A stretch of DNA of 64,000 nucleotides, taken from an uncultured Pseudomonadota bacterium. Lineage in GTDB: Bacteria > Myxococcota_A > UBA796 > SXON01. Of the stretch, positions 46,738-56,798 are shown in pieces. Under the pieces are notes generated by a model, which worked only from the letters and a program-made list of their open reading frames with translations, was not told where the DNA came from and did no database searches. The translations under genes were made by a program, and so were the position numbers. The stretch is taken from contig CAIXRH010000337.1 of NCBI GenBank assembly GCA_903921785.1, positions 1 to 64,000 of the forward strand, given 5' to 3'. Position 1 is the stretch's first letter; each line of letters begins with the position of its first letter.

Positions 46738-47721
46738 ATGGCGGTCATCGTCACCGGGGCGGCGGGGTTCATCGGGATGCACGTGGCGGAGCGGCTGCTC
46801 GCGCGCGGGGAGTCCGTCGTCGGGGTAGACAGCTTCAACGCCTACTACGACCCGACGCTGAAGGAAGCCCGCGCCGCGCGCCTCGTGGCGCACCCGGCGT
46901 TCCGGCTCGTCCGCCTGGACATCGCGGACGCGCCGGCCTTGCAGGACGTCTTCGCCGAAGCGCGCGCCGACCGGGTGGTCCACCTCGCCGCACAGGCGGG
47001 CGTACGGTACTCGATCGAGCAGCCCTTCGCGTACGAAGCGGCCAACCTCAAGGGACACCTCTCGGTCCTCGAAGCGTGCCGGCGCACCGCCGGGCTCCGG
47101 CACCTCGTGTACGCCTCCTCCAGCTCGGTGTACGGCGACCGCCCGCTCGGCGACCGTGGCTTCGCCGAGGCCGACCCCGTGGACGCGCCCGTGTCGCTCT
47201 ACGCGGCGACCAAGCGCGCGGGGGAGCTGATGAGCGCGTCGTACGCCCACCTCTACGGGATCCCCCAGAGCGGCCTGCGCTTCTTCACGGTGTACGGCCC
47301 GTGGGGGCGCCCGGACATGGCGTACTACTCGTTCACCGACAAGCTCCTCGCGGGCCAGTCCATCCCGGTCTTCGGCGCGGGGCAGATGGCGCGCGACTTC
47401 ACCTACGTGGACGACGTGGTGGACGGCGTGCTCGGCGTGCTCGACCAGCCGCCGCCGTCCCGCGAGCCGCGGATCCTCAACCTCGGCGGGAACCACCCCC
47501 ACGGGCTCCTGGAGATGATCCAGCTCCTCGAAGCGGCGGTCGGGGTGCCGGCGCGGATGGAGCTCCTCCCGATGCAGGCGGGGGATGTGTCTTCCACCTA
47601 CGCCGACATCTCCCGAATTCAGGCGCTCAGCGGCTACGCGCCGAAGGTGCCGCTCGCGGAGGGGCTGCGGCGGTTCGTGGCGTGGCGGAGAGGGTACGGG
47701 GAGCGGCTCGGCCGCGGCTGA
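46738..47721 (+). CDS. NAD-dependent sugar epimerase/dehydratase (UDP-glucuronate 4-epimerase-like)
   Basis: MAVIVTGAAGFIGMHVAERLLARGESVVGVDSFNAYYDPTLKEARAARL...'HLAAQAGVRYSIEQPFAYEAANLKGHLSVLEACR', 'SLYAATKRAGELM'. Confidence 0.96.
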   Translation: MAVIVTGAAGFIGMHVAERLLARGESVVGVDSFNAYYDPTLKEARAARLVAHPAFRLVRLDIADAPALQDVFAEARADRVVHLAAQAGVRYSIEQPFAYEAANLKGHLSVLEACRRTAGLRHLVYASSSSVYGDRPLGDRGFAEADPVDAPVSLYAATKRAGELMSASYAHLYGIPQSGLRFFTVYGPWGRPDMAYYSFTDKLLAGQSIPVFGAGQMARDFTYVDDVVDGVLGVLDQPPPSREPRILNLGGNHPHGLLEMIQLLEAAVGVPARMELLPMQAGDVSSTYADISRIQALSGYAPKVPLAEGLRRFVAWRRGYGERLGRG

Positions 47722-47729
47722 GCCAGCCA

Positions 47730-47780
47730 GCGACGTTGGTCCTGGCTCGCGACGGTGAAGACGGGCCGGGAGGGGGGACC
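47730..47780 (+). repeat. Post-stop intergenic repeat, copy E
   Basis: gcgacgttggtcctggctcgcgacggtgaagacgggccgggaggggggacc. Confidence 0.75.
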
Positions 47781-47785
47781 CTGAT

Positions 47786-48544
47786 CTACACCTTGATTGG
47801 CCCCTCCAACCTCCCCTCCACGAACTGACGCACCACCGGATTGTCGGTCGTGCGTACGTCGTCGGGGGTGCCCTCGAAGATGACCTGCCCTTCGAAGAGC
47901 ATGGCGATCTTGTCGGCGATGTGGAGCGTGGCCTGCATGTCGTGGCTGATCACGAGGCTGGTGAGGCCGGGGGTGCTGTCCTGGGTGCCGCGGATCAGCT
48001 CGTCCACGTGGGCGGTCATGATCGGGTCGAGGCCGGTGGTCGGCTCGTCGTAGAGGAGGAACTCCGGCTTTCGCACCAGCGCCCGCGCCACCGCCGCGCG
48101 TTTGCGCATGCCGCCGGAGAGCTGGTGGGGGTCCTTGTGGCCGTGCTCCAACAGGCCCACGCTCGCGAGCGCAGCGTCGACCCGGGCCTTGAGCTCCTTC
48201 TCCTTGAGCCGCTCGTGCTCCCTGAGCGGAAACGCGATGTTCTCGTAGATGGTCATCGAGTCGAAGAGGGCGGCGTTCTGGAAGACCATCCCGAAGCGGT
48301 TGCGCATCTTCAAGAGCGCGCTGTCCCCCAGCTTCGTCATGTCCTGCCCGCCGAGGAGGATGTTCCCGGAGTCGGGGCGGAGCAGACCCATGAGGATCTT
48401 CAGGAGCACCGACTTTCCGGTACCCGAGCGGCCGATGACCACCGTGATCTTCCCGCGGGGAATCTCCAGGTTCACCCCTCGGAGCACCTCCTGGGCGCCG
48501 AAGCGCTTCTTGAGGTCGACGAGCTGGATCGCGCCGTCGTCCAT
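47786..48544 (-). CDS. MlaF-like ABC transporter ATP-binding protein
   Basis: MDDGAIQLVDLKKRFGAQEVLRGVNLEIPRGKITVVIGRSGTGKSVLLKILMGLLRPDSG...LSGGMRKRAAVARALVRKPEFLLYDEPTTGLDPIM. Confidence 0.95.
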   Translation of the reverse strand: MDDGAIQLVDLKKRFGAQEVLRGVNLEIPRGKITVVIGRSGTGKSVLLKILMGLLRPDSGNILLGGQDMTKLGDSALLKMRNRFGMVFQNAALFDSMTIYENIAFPLREHERLKEKELKARVDAALASVGLLEHGHKDPHQLSGGMRKRAAVARALVRKPEFLLYDEPTTGLDPIMTAHVDELIRGTQDSTPGLTSLVISHDMQATLHIADKIAMLFEGQVIFEGTPDDVRTTDNPVVRQFVEGRLEGPIKV

Positions 48545-48546
48545 GC

Positions 48547-49353
48547 TCAGATCCGATTGACGCTGAGCGGCGCCATGATCACGGTGACGAAGTAGTCGAC
48601 GACCAGGATCGCGACGCCCGCCGCCACGACCGCCTTGGTCGTGGCCTGCCCGACGCCCTCCGCGCCGCCCTTTGCGTGGTACCCGCGCCAACAGCCGACG
48701 CTGGCGACGATGAACCCGAAGAGCGCCGACTTGAGCATGCCGCCCCAGATGTCGTCGGGGTCGACGAACCAGGCCATGCGGTCGAAGAACGGGCCAGGGT
48801 TCACCTGCAGGACGTGGGTGGCGACCCAGGAGACCCCGAGGGCGCCGACGCCGTCGAAGGCGGCGCACAAGATGGGCATCATCAGGATCGTGGCCCCGAT
48901 CCGCGGGGCGGCGAGGTACTGGATGGGGTCGATCGCCATGGACTCCAGCGCGTCGATCTGCTCGGTGACCCGCATGGTGCCGAGCTCCGCCGCCATCGCC
49001 GAGCCCACCCGCCCGTTGACCATCAGGCTGGTGAGCACCGGGCCGAGCTCGCGGGTGAGCGCTAGCACCACGGTGCTGCCGATGAGGCCGCGGGCGCCGA
49101 ACTTGCCGAAGGCGAAGTCGCTCTGCACCGCGAAGACCATCCCGGTGAACGCCCCGGTGATGAGCACGATCGAGAGCGACTGGTTGCCGACGAAGTACAT
49201 CTGCTTGATCAAGAGCCGCAGGCGGTACGGCGGCCGGAGGATGCCCCACAACGCCCACGCCGTGAACTTCGTGTAGCTGCCGAAGTCGTTGACCACGCCG
49301 AGCACGGCCGCGCCGAGGCTCTCGACGACGTTCAGCGGGCGCTCCCCGCTCAC
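48547..49353 (-). CDS. MlaE-family ABC permease
   Basis: 'KQMYFVGNQSLSIVLITGAFTGMVFAVQSDFAFGKFGARGLIGSTVVLALTRELGPVLTSLMVNGRVGSAMAAELGTMRVTEQIDALESM'. Confidence 0.96.
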   Translation of the reverse strand: MSGERPLNVVESLGAAVLGVVNDFGSYTKFTAWALWGILRPPYRLRLLIKQMYFVGNQSLSIVLITGAFTGMVFAVQSDFAFGKFGARGLIGSTVVLALTRELGPVLTSLMVNGRVGSAMAAELGTMRVTEQIDALESMAIDPIQYLAAPRIGATILMMPILCAAFDGVGALGVSWVATHVLQVNPGPFFDRMAWFVDPDDIWGGMLKSALFGFIVASVGCWRGYHAKGGAEGVGQATTKAVVAAGVAILVVDYFVTVIMAPLSVNRI

Positions 49354-49375
49354 CAGGAGGTCCGGGCGGGGAGGC

Positions 49376-50317
<942 letters not shown>

Positions 50318-50368
50318 GGGGCGCGGATTAGCCGTGGCGAAAGGGTGGCGCCAGATTAGCCGCGCCCG

Positions 50369-50665
50369 ATGGACCTCACCGGCAAGCAGAAAGCGTTCCT
50401 CCGTGGGCTCGCCCACGACCTCGACCCCGTCGTCTTCGTGGGGAAGGAAGGCGCCTCCGAGGCCGTCATCCGCAAGACCCACCTCGAGCTGGAGGCCCAC
50501 GAGCTCATCAAGGTGCGCGTGGGCGACGGCGCCGAAGAAGATGGCGACACGATCGTGGCCGCCCTCCTCGCCGGCACCGGCGCGGCGCTGGCCCAGCGGA
50601 TCGGCCACGTGGCGGTGCTGTACCGGCGTAAGCGGAAGCAGGCCAAGCTGATCCTCCCGAAGTAG
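50369..50665 (+). CDS. yhbY: YhbY/CRM-domain RNA-binding protein
   Basis: [98 protein letters not shown]. Confidence 0.95.
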   Translation: MDLTGKQKAFLRGLAHDLDPVVFVGKEGASEAVIRKTHLELEAHELIKVRVGDGAEEDGDTIVAALLAGTGAALAQRIGHVAVLYRRKRKQAKLILPK

Positions 50666-50669
50666 CCGC

Positions 50670-51425
50670 GTGGCGGGCGGCGACGCGGAACCGGGGGGCG
50701 CGGGCGGCCCTGAAGCGAACGGCGAGCCCGGCGCAGACGGCGCCGCGGCCGCACCTGCGCCCGCCCCGAGCCCCTCCCCCCTCCCCTCCCCGCCAACCTC
50801 TCTCGCCACCAAGCTCAAGAACATCCTCGGCGGCCTCCTCGCCACCGTGGGGCCGCTCCTCGTCTACTACGCCTTCGATTGGACCCTCGGGCTCAAGCCG
50901 GCGATCGTGGCGTGCGCCGTCTTCTCCATCGGCGAGGTCGCCTGGCGGCTCTGGCACAAGGAGCCGATCACGCTCTTGTTCAAGGTCACCGCCACGACCA
51001 CGGTCGGCTTCGGCGTCCTCGACATCCTCCTCGCGAGCCCCCGCTTCTTCAGCTACGAAGCCAGCATCACCAACGCCATGTTCGGCCTTTGGTTCGCATG
51101 GCTGATGGTGAAGAGCCCGGGCCCCTTCGTGGACGAGGTCGTTCGGCAGCGCCCCGAGGTGCTCGAACGGATGGGCCCCGCGGGGCGCATCCGCCTGGAG
51201 GGGCTGATGCGGGTGCTCCTGGCGATGGTCGTCGCCTACCACGCGGTCACCGCCGCGGCGTACCTATGGATTGCGGCCCACTACTCGGTGGAGCGCGCCA
51301 TGGACATCCGGGTGATCTTCGGCAACGCCTCGCTCGTGCCGTTCATGGCGCTGGTGTACTTCGGCCTCCAGCCCGCCTATCGGTGGGCTTTGCGCTTCGG
51401 CTGGGTGGCGGCGCCCCCTCGCTGA
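50670..51425 (+). CDS. Septation protein A / inner membrane-spanning YciB-like protein
   Basis: '[94 protein letters not shown]'; Pro/Ala-rich N-terminal extension. Confidence 0.75.
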   Translation: MAGGDAEPGGAGGPEANGEPGADGAAAAPAPAPSPSPLPSPPTSLATKLKNILGGLLATVGPLLVYYAFDWTLGLKPAIVACAVFSIGEVAWRLWHKEPITLLFKVTATTTVGFGVLDILLASPRFFSYEASITNAMFGLWFAWLMVKSPGPFVDEVVRQRPEVLERMGPAGRIRLEGLMRVLLAMVVAYHAVTAAAYLWIAAHYSVERAMDIRVIFGNASLVPFMALVYFGLQPAYRWALRFGWVAAPPR

Positions 51426-51441
51426 GGGCTATCGTCTGCGG

Positions 51442-52980
51442 ATGCTGCTCCTCCTCGCCGCCGCCTGCTCCACCGCGACCGACCCCGACACCGCGCCGGC
51501 GGCCTGCGTGCCCGGGGAGATCGTCGTCACGCCCGCGGTGCTGGACTTCGGGGCGGTCTACGTGGGAGAGAGCGCTGCGGAGGTCGTACATCTCGACGTC
51601 ACCGGCGACTGCCCGTGGGACTACGCCGTCACGGTCGACCCGGGCGACCCGACCCTCGCGTTGACCCCTGGGAGCAACGGCACGGTCGAGCCCGACCCCC
51701 CGGTCGACCTCGACCTCACCTGGACCCCCACCGCGCCTGGCCCCCTCGAAGCCACGCTCACCGTCACCGGCGAGACCGGCGCGGCCACCGTCACGCTCTC
51801 CGGCGAGGCGGCGTTCGCCCCCTCCCTCACCGTCTCGCCGAGCCCGGTCGACATCCCCGACGTACTCGCGGGCTGCGCCGACACCGTCGCCCTCTCGCTC
51901 ACCGCGGGCGCAGGCGGCGCCACCATCACCGCGCTCACCCTCGACGCCGACGCCGGCTTCACGCTCGACCTCGACGAGGCCACCCACGGGTCCCTCCCCT
52001 GGACCCTCACCGCGGACGAGACCCGCACCGTGGGGCTGAGCTTCGCGGCGGACGCCGTCGGCGCTGCCGGCATCGGTACCCTCACGATCGACAGCGACGA
52101 CCCCGCCGCGCCCACCCAGAACGTCGAGCTGTCCGCATCCAGCGTCGCCCCGGAGGCGGTGAGCGTGTCCCGCACGTGGGACCGTCCGGTGGACGTGCTC
52201 GTCGCCCTCGACACCACCGCGAGCATGCACGACTCCAGTCGCCTCGACGCGATCGACGCCGCCTGGCCCGACCTCGTGGACGCCCTCCTCGCCTCCGGCC
52301 GCGACTACCACCTCGCCCTGGTCGCCAACGCGGACGGCTGCGTGGTCGGCAGCCGCCCCTGGGTCTCCTCCGCGAACAGCGCCGAAGCGCAGGTGGCGCA
52401 GCTCCGCGAGATGGTGGCCGGGGCCGGCGACAGCGGCGACACCTTGTTCGACGCGGTCCTCGCCGCGACCGATCCCGCCGCCGTCGGCGCGGGCGGCTGC
52501 AACGACGGGCTCGTGCGCGCCGGCGCCACGCTCGCCGTGCTCGGCATCACCGACGGCCTGGACGCGTCGAACAACGGCTGGGTGGACTTCGTGCACACGC
52601 TCGGCACCCGCGTGAGCGACGGCGCGTCGGTGCGGGTGGCCGCGCTCGGCGGCGACTGGCCGAGCGGCTGCGAGGACGTGGCGGCGGCCGAGGGCTGGTA
52701 CGAAGCGACGATGAGCGTCGGCGCCGGGGCGTTCTTCTCGGTGTGCGCGGACTTCGCGACCACGTTTCCGGACGCCGCGGCCGTGCTCCCGGAGCCCACG
52801 GACACCGCGTTCGTCCTGGAGGACCCCGCGCTCGCCGGCACCATCACCGTGGACATCGACGGCGCCCCGACCGCCGACTGGACCTACGACGACGCCACCG
52901 CGACGGTCGCCCTCACCGTCAGCCCGGCTTCGGGGGCGGTGGTGACGGTGAGCTACCTCCCGGACGAATGCACGGAATAA
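51442..52980 (+). CDS. Lipoprotein with choice-of-anchor-D-like Ig repeats and VWA-like domain
   Basis: MLLLLAAACSTATDPDTAP...; 'VTPAVLDFGAVYVGESAAEVVHLDVTGD' repeats; 'RPVDVLVALDTTASMHDSSRLDAIDAAWPDLVDAL' MIDAS-like. Confidence 0.85.
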   Translation: MLLLLAAACSTATDPDTAPAACVPGEIVVTPAVLDFGAVYVGESAAEVVHLDVTGDCPWDYAVTVDPGDPTLALTPGSNGTVEPDPPVDLDLTWTPTAPGPLEATLTVTGETGAATVTLSGEAAFAPSLTVSPSPVDIPDVLAGCADTVALSLTAGAGGATITALTLDADAGFTLDLDEATHGSLPWTLTADETRTVGLSFAADAVGAAGIGTLTIDSDDPAAPTQNVELSASSVAPEAVSVSRTWDRPVDVLVALDTTASMHDSSRLDAIDAAWPDLVDALLASGRDYHLALVANADGCVVGSRPWVSSANSAEAQVAQLREMVAGAGDSGDTLFDAVLAATDPAAVGAGGCNDGLVRAGATLAVLGITDGLDASNNGWVDFVHTLGTRVSDGASVRVAALGGDWPSGCEDVAAAEGWYEATMSVGAGAFFSVCADFATTFPDAAAVLPEPTDTAFVLEDPALAGTITVDIDGAPTADWTYDDATATVALTVSPASGAVVTVSYLPDECTE

Positions 52981-53125
52981 GCGCACGGGTTCGCGAATCT
53001 CTCGGTCAAAGCACAGATTGCCAAAGGGCTGGTGGCGCGAGACCGGCTTGCCGGCCCGGCCCGTTCGGCGGTCGAGGAGCCGCTGGGGCGAGAATAGGGC
53101 GGGTTGAACTCAGGGCCGAACCGGC

Positions 53126-53812
53126 TCACGGAGCGACCGCGCACCCCGCCCCGGCCGCCGCGCGGGTGAACCGCACCTTGCTGCGCGCCGGGTCCTGCTT
53201 CAGCGCCGGGTTCTGGATGAACAGCCGGTTGGAAGCGCCCAGCGTACGCTGGCGCATCCCCTCGATGCGCACCGTGCCCTCGATCACGTCCGCGGTGACC
53301 TTCGAGAGGTCGAACCACAGGTCCTGCGCCTGGGCCTGGTACACGTCCACGCGGCCGAAGATGGGAATCTTCAGCTGCACCGTGGCGGCCGGTGTGCCGT
53401 CGCGGTCCCAGTCGATCACGGAGGGGGCATCGAGCGTCTCCGGGAAGGCGCCACGCGCGGGGTCCCAGCCGACGGCGACGAAGCCGACGTGCATCCGCGC
53501 GACCACGCCCGGGTCGCCCGTGACGTAGCTCACGTCGTAGTCGCGATCCGGGATGGAGTCGACGAACGCCTTGGGAAACGACGTGGACGCCAACGAGGGC
53601 TTGGACTCGGCCCGGAAGGCGCAGGCATCGTGGTGGACGCGGAACCCCTCGCCCTTCGGCGTGATGGTCGCCACCATCCACTGGTAGGTGTGCACGTCCG
53701 TCTTCCCGAGCACCGGAATCTTCGCCGACGTGACCACCTCCATCGTGGCCGCCCACGTGCCCGTGAGGTCCACGGGCGGGGCGGCGGCGGCGAGGGCGAG
53801 GGCGATCAGCAC
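53126..53812 (-). CDS. Secreted hypothetical protein
   Basis: Signal peptide MLIALALAAAAPPVDLTGTWAATMEVVTSAKIPVLGKTDVHTYQWMVATITPKGEGFRV... Confidence 0.8.
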   Translation of the reverse strand: MLIALALAAAAPPVDLTGTWAATMEVVTSAKIPVLGKTDVHTYQWMVATITPKGEGFRVHHDACAFRAESKPSLASTSFPKAFVDSIPDRDYDVSYVTGDPGVVARMHVGFVAVGWDPARGAFPETLDAPSVIDWDRDGTPAATVQLKIPIFGRVDVYQAQAQDLWFDLSKVTADVIEGTVRIEGMRQRTLGASNRLFIQNPALKQDPARSKVRFTRAAAGAGCAVAP

Positions 53813-53836
53813 AGGGGGAGTGTAGTCACGCGAGCG

Positions 53837-54859
53837 TCAGTGGACCTCGATCTCCATCCACAGGATGGAGCCGGGGATGTAGGCCGTTTCGGTGGCCAGC
53901 TCGCGATCCTTCGGGTTCGCGTAGCGGATCGGGCAGTAGGCGGAGTCCGCCAACGCCTCGCTCAGGAAGACCAGCGGCGACGCCCCCTGGGTGAGGTAAT
54001 CGCCCATGTTGTCGTCAAACGCGAGGTCGAGGTCCTCCATGTCCAGGACGAAGCCGTCGAGGTTCACGAGGTCCACGTGCGGCACGTCGAGCGTGACCTC
54101 GTAGGTGTTGTCCCACTGGGCGCTGGCGTCGAAGCCGCGGATGGAGACGGGCTCGCCCCCCGACGTCATCTGGTAGGGAAACAAGTCCGGATCCGGCGGC
54201 ACGTCCCCCTTGAGGAGCTCTGGCCCGTACTCGTCCACCGCCTCCAGGATGTCGTTGACCGTGGTCACCGCTTCGTCCGCGGCGACGAGATCGGGGTCCG
54301 GGTACAGGTCGGTGACGACGTCGAGAAGCTCTTCGAGCGCGTCGGCGACGTCCAAAAGCCAATCGGGGATGTTGCCGTCCCAATCCCAAGGCGCGCCGCC
54401 GTACCCCGGGATCACATCCTCGGTGATCCACGGGCGGAACAGGATGTGCAGCGAGACGGTGGTATCGGTGAGCGAGGCGCGCTTGGAGACGCCGCAGGCC
54501 GGCGACGTCTGCGCCGAGCCCTCAGCCGCTCCGGCGGAATTGGTGGCGGTCACCGTGCACACGAGCGATTCCCCCGGGCGGATGGAGTCGGGGCGGAGCT
54601 TCAACGACTCCCCCTCGCCGAGGTCCCGTTTCCGCGTGGCGTTGCGCCAGCTCATGACCGTCTCGCCGTCCCCTAGACCCGACACCGACGCGGTGCAGGT
54701 GACCGTGTCGTCCACATGCGGGGACTCCGGGCTGATCCGGACCCGTTCGACCGTGGGAGGAGCGCCGAAGAGCGCCCCCACACCGGTCTCCGAGCCACAG
54801 CCGGACACGACCAAAAACAGCGCAAAACATCGAGGAGCAAACGGACTGGCGTTGGACAT
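53837..54859 (-). CDS. Putative lipoprotein with Ig-like domain
   Basis: MSNASPFAPRCFALFLVVSGCGSETGVGALFGAPPTVERVRISPESPHVDDTVTCTASVSG..., lipobox VSGC. Confidence 0.8.
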   Translation of the reverse strand: MSNASPFAPRCFALFLVVSGCGSETGVGALFGAPPTVERVRISPESPHVDDTVTCTASVSGLGDGETVMSWRNATRKRDLGEGESLKLRPDSIRPGESLVCTVTATNSAGAAEGSAQTSPACGVSKRASLTDTTVSLHILFRPWITEDVIPGYGGAPWDWDGNIPDWLLDVADALEELLDVVTDLYPDPDLVAADEAVTTVNDILEAVDEYGPELLKGDVPPDPDLFPYQMTSGGEPVSIRGFDASAQWDNTYEVTLDVPHVDLVNLDGFVLDMEDLDLAFDDNMGDYLTQGASPLVFLSEALADSAYCPIRYANPKDRELATETAYIPGSILWMEIEVH

Positions 54860-54934
54860 ACGCCGCCCATACCACGGCGTGGACCTGTCAGGGGTTCGGC
54901 GGGTGCGCGGGGGGAGTTTCCCCCCGGCACATCC

Positions 54935-56785
54935 CTACTTGTCCTTCGGCTTGTCGCCCGAGGTCTCGATGAGCTTGACGGGCGCCTGCACCGCGCCATC
55001 CGAACGCTCCGCGACCACGAAGTCGACCCGGCGGTTCTTCGCCTGGTCGTCCTTGGTCTTCTCCTTCACCAGCGGCTTGCTCTCGCCGTAGCCGATGGCC
55101 TCCAGGCGCCCCGCGGCCACGCCCTTGCTGGCGAGGTAGTCGCGGACCGCTTCGGCGCGGCCCTGGGAGAGCTTCTGGTTGTCGGTGGCGGAGCCGCGCG
55201 AGTCGGTGTTGCCCTCGATGCGCACCTTGGTGAGCTCCGGGTGGTCGCGGAGGACCTCGGCCACCTCGTCGAGGAGCCCGAAGCTCTCCGGCTTGATGAC
55301 CGTCTTGCCGGTCTCGAAGTACACCGAGTCCTTGATCTCGATCTTCTCCGCCTTCAGGGCCGCCTTCGCGGGCACCATCTCGAGCTTCAGCGTGGCCGAG
55401 CCGTCCTTCTGGACGGTCACCTTCGCGTGGGCGGGGCGGTACCCCTCCGCGTGCCCGACGAGCTCGTAGTCGCCCGGGCGGACGGGCACGCTGCCCGCTT
55501 CCCGCTCGGGGACGTCGCGCGGGCCCTTCGCGGCCCACTTCGCGCCCGCGACCGGCTTGCCCGCCTTGTCCACGAGCTCCACGGCGAGCGCGCCCCGCGG
55601 CGCGGGCACCTGGACCTCCACCACGAAGTCCCCGCCCGCGGGGACCGTGGCCGCCGTGCTCGTGCCCAGCGCCGACACCGTGACGGCGCCCGCCGGGAGC
55701 GAGAGCGTGTCGGCGGGGGCGTGCGTCGCGGCGTCGCCGGAGACCGTCCACGGGGCGTCGCTGACGGGGAAGCCGTCGGTGTCGACCACCTTCACGGTGA
55801 CCTTGGCCAGCTCGGCGCAGCCGTCCTGATCGGCGTAGCCGTCCACGTCCTCCGGGGCGTCCACGCAGGCGTCGTTCGCGTCGGGGACGCCGTCCTTGTC
55901 ACGGTCGGGCGGTGCGGCCGGGCCGAGCGGGTCCCACCCCACGGTGAGGACGGCGCGGAACGCGGGCGCGGTGATCGCGTCATCGAGCCCGGCGCCAATC
56001 GCCGGGTGCACCAGGATGCCGCGGCGCTCGCCGAAGCGGGTCCAGCCGCCCAGGAGGAGCTCCGAGGGCCGCGAGCGGGCGTTGGCGAAGTCGGAGAGCA
56101 CGCCGCTGGTGTAGGCCTCGGCCTCCACGCCGGAGCGGTCGGAGAGGTGGTAGGCGAGGCCCGCCTGGAGCTCCGCGCGCGTGCCCCAGGTGGCCTGATC
56201 CATCACCACCTCGGGCGCGAAGTCCGCGCCCAGGCTCACCACGGCGTCGAGCTTGTCGCCGAGGTTGGCGTCGGCGCTCACGGTGAGGCCGCCGCCGAGG
56301 TCGGCGGTGCCCAGGGCGCCGCCGACCGTGGAGCTGGGGAGCAGCGCCCGCCCGGAGACCGCGAGGCCCACGGGCGAGGTGTCCGGATCGAGCACCTTGA
56401 TCTTCCCGTCGATCGTGATGTCGCCGAGGCCGGTGGCGTCGTCCTCCCGGCCGCCGAAGCTGCGCAGGAGCACGGGGATGTCCACGCCGAGGCGGACCCG
56501 ATCCTTGGTGTAGGTGCCGATGGCATCGAGCTGCACGAGGCTGCCGACGATGGTCTCGGTGTCTCCGTTCCAGTACGTATACTTGAGCGGATCGAGGGTG
56601 TACGAGAGCACCCCGCGGGCGGCGAGGGTCTCGGCGCCGAGGTCGGTGTCCACCGCGCGGAGGAACTCGTGCGAGTCCATCGAGGGGCGGAACGTCTGGG
56701 CGTTCATGCGGGGGGTGGAGCCGTCCGGGATCGGATCGGCGGCGGACGCGGCGGCGGCGAGGAGGAGCAGCATGGAGGGTTCCAC
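54935..56785 (-). CDS. OmpA-family outer membrane protein
   Basis: C-terminal OmpA domain 'SVYFETGKTVIKPESFGLLDEVAEVLRDHPELTKVRIEGNTDSRGSATDNQKLSQGRAEAVRDYLASKGVAAGRLEAIGYGESKPL', central Ca-binding 'PPDRDKDGVPDANDACVDAPEDVDGYADQDGC'. Confidence 0.94.
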   Translation of the reverse strand: MEPSMLLLLAAAASAADPIPDGSTPRMNAQTFRPSMDSHEFLRAVDTDLGAETLAARGVLSYTLDPLKYTYWNGDTETIVGSLVQLDAIGTYTKDRVRLGVDIPVLLRSFGGREDDATGLGDITIDGKIKVLDPDTSPVGLAVSGRALLPSSTVGGALGTADLGGGLTVSADANLGDKLDAVVSLGADFAPEVVMDQATWGTRAELQAGLAYHLSDRSGVEAEAYTSGVLSDFANARSRPSELLLGGWTRFGERRGILVHPAIGAGLDDAITAPAFRAVLTVGWDPLGPAAPPDRDKDGVPDANDACVDAPEDVDGYADQDGCAELAKVTVKVVDTDGFPVSDAPWTVSGDAATHAPADTLSLPAGAVTVSALGTSTAATVPAGGDFVVEVQVPAPRGALAVELVDKAGKPVAGAKWAAKGPRDVPEREAGSVPVRPGDYELVGHAEGYRPAHAKVTVQKDGSATLKLEMVPAKAALKAEKIEIKDSVYFETGKTVIKPESFGLLDEVAEVLRDHPELTKVRIEGNTDSRGSATDNQKLSQGRAEAVRDYLASKGVAAGRLEAIGYGESKPLVKEKTKDDQAKNRRVDFVVAERSDGAVQAPVKLIETSGDKPKDK

Positions 56786-56798
56786 AGGTCAGGCCGGA

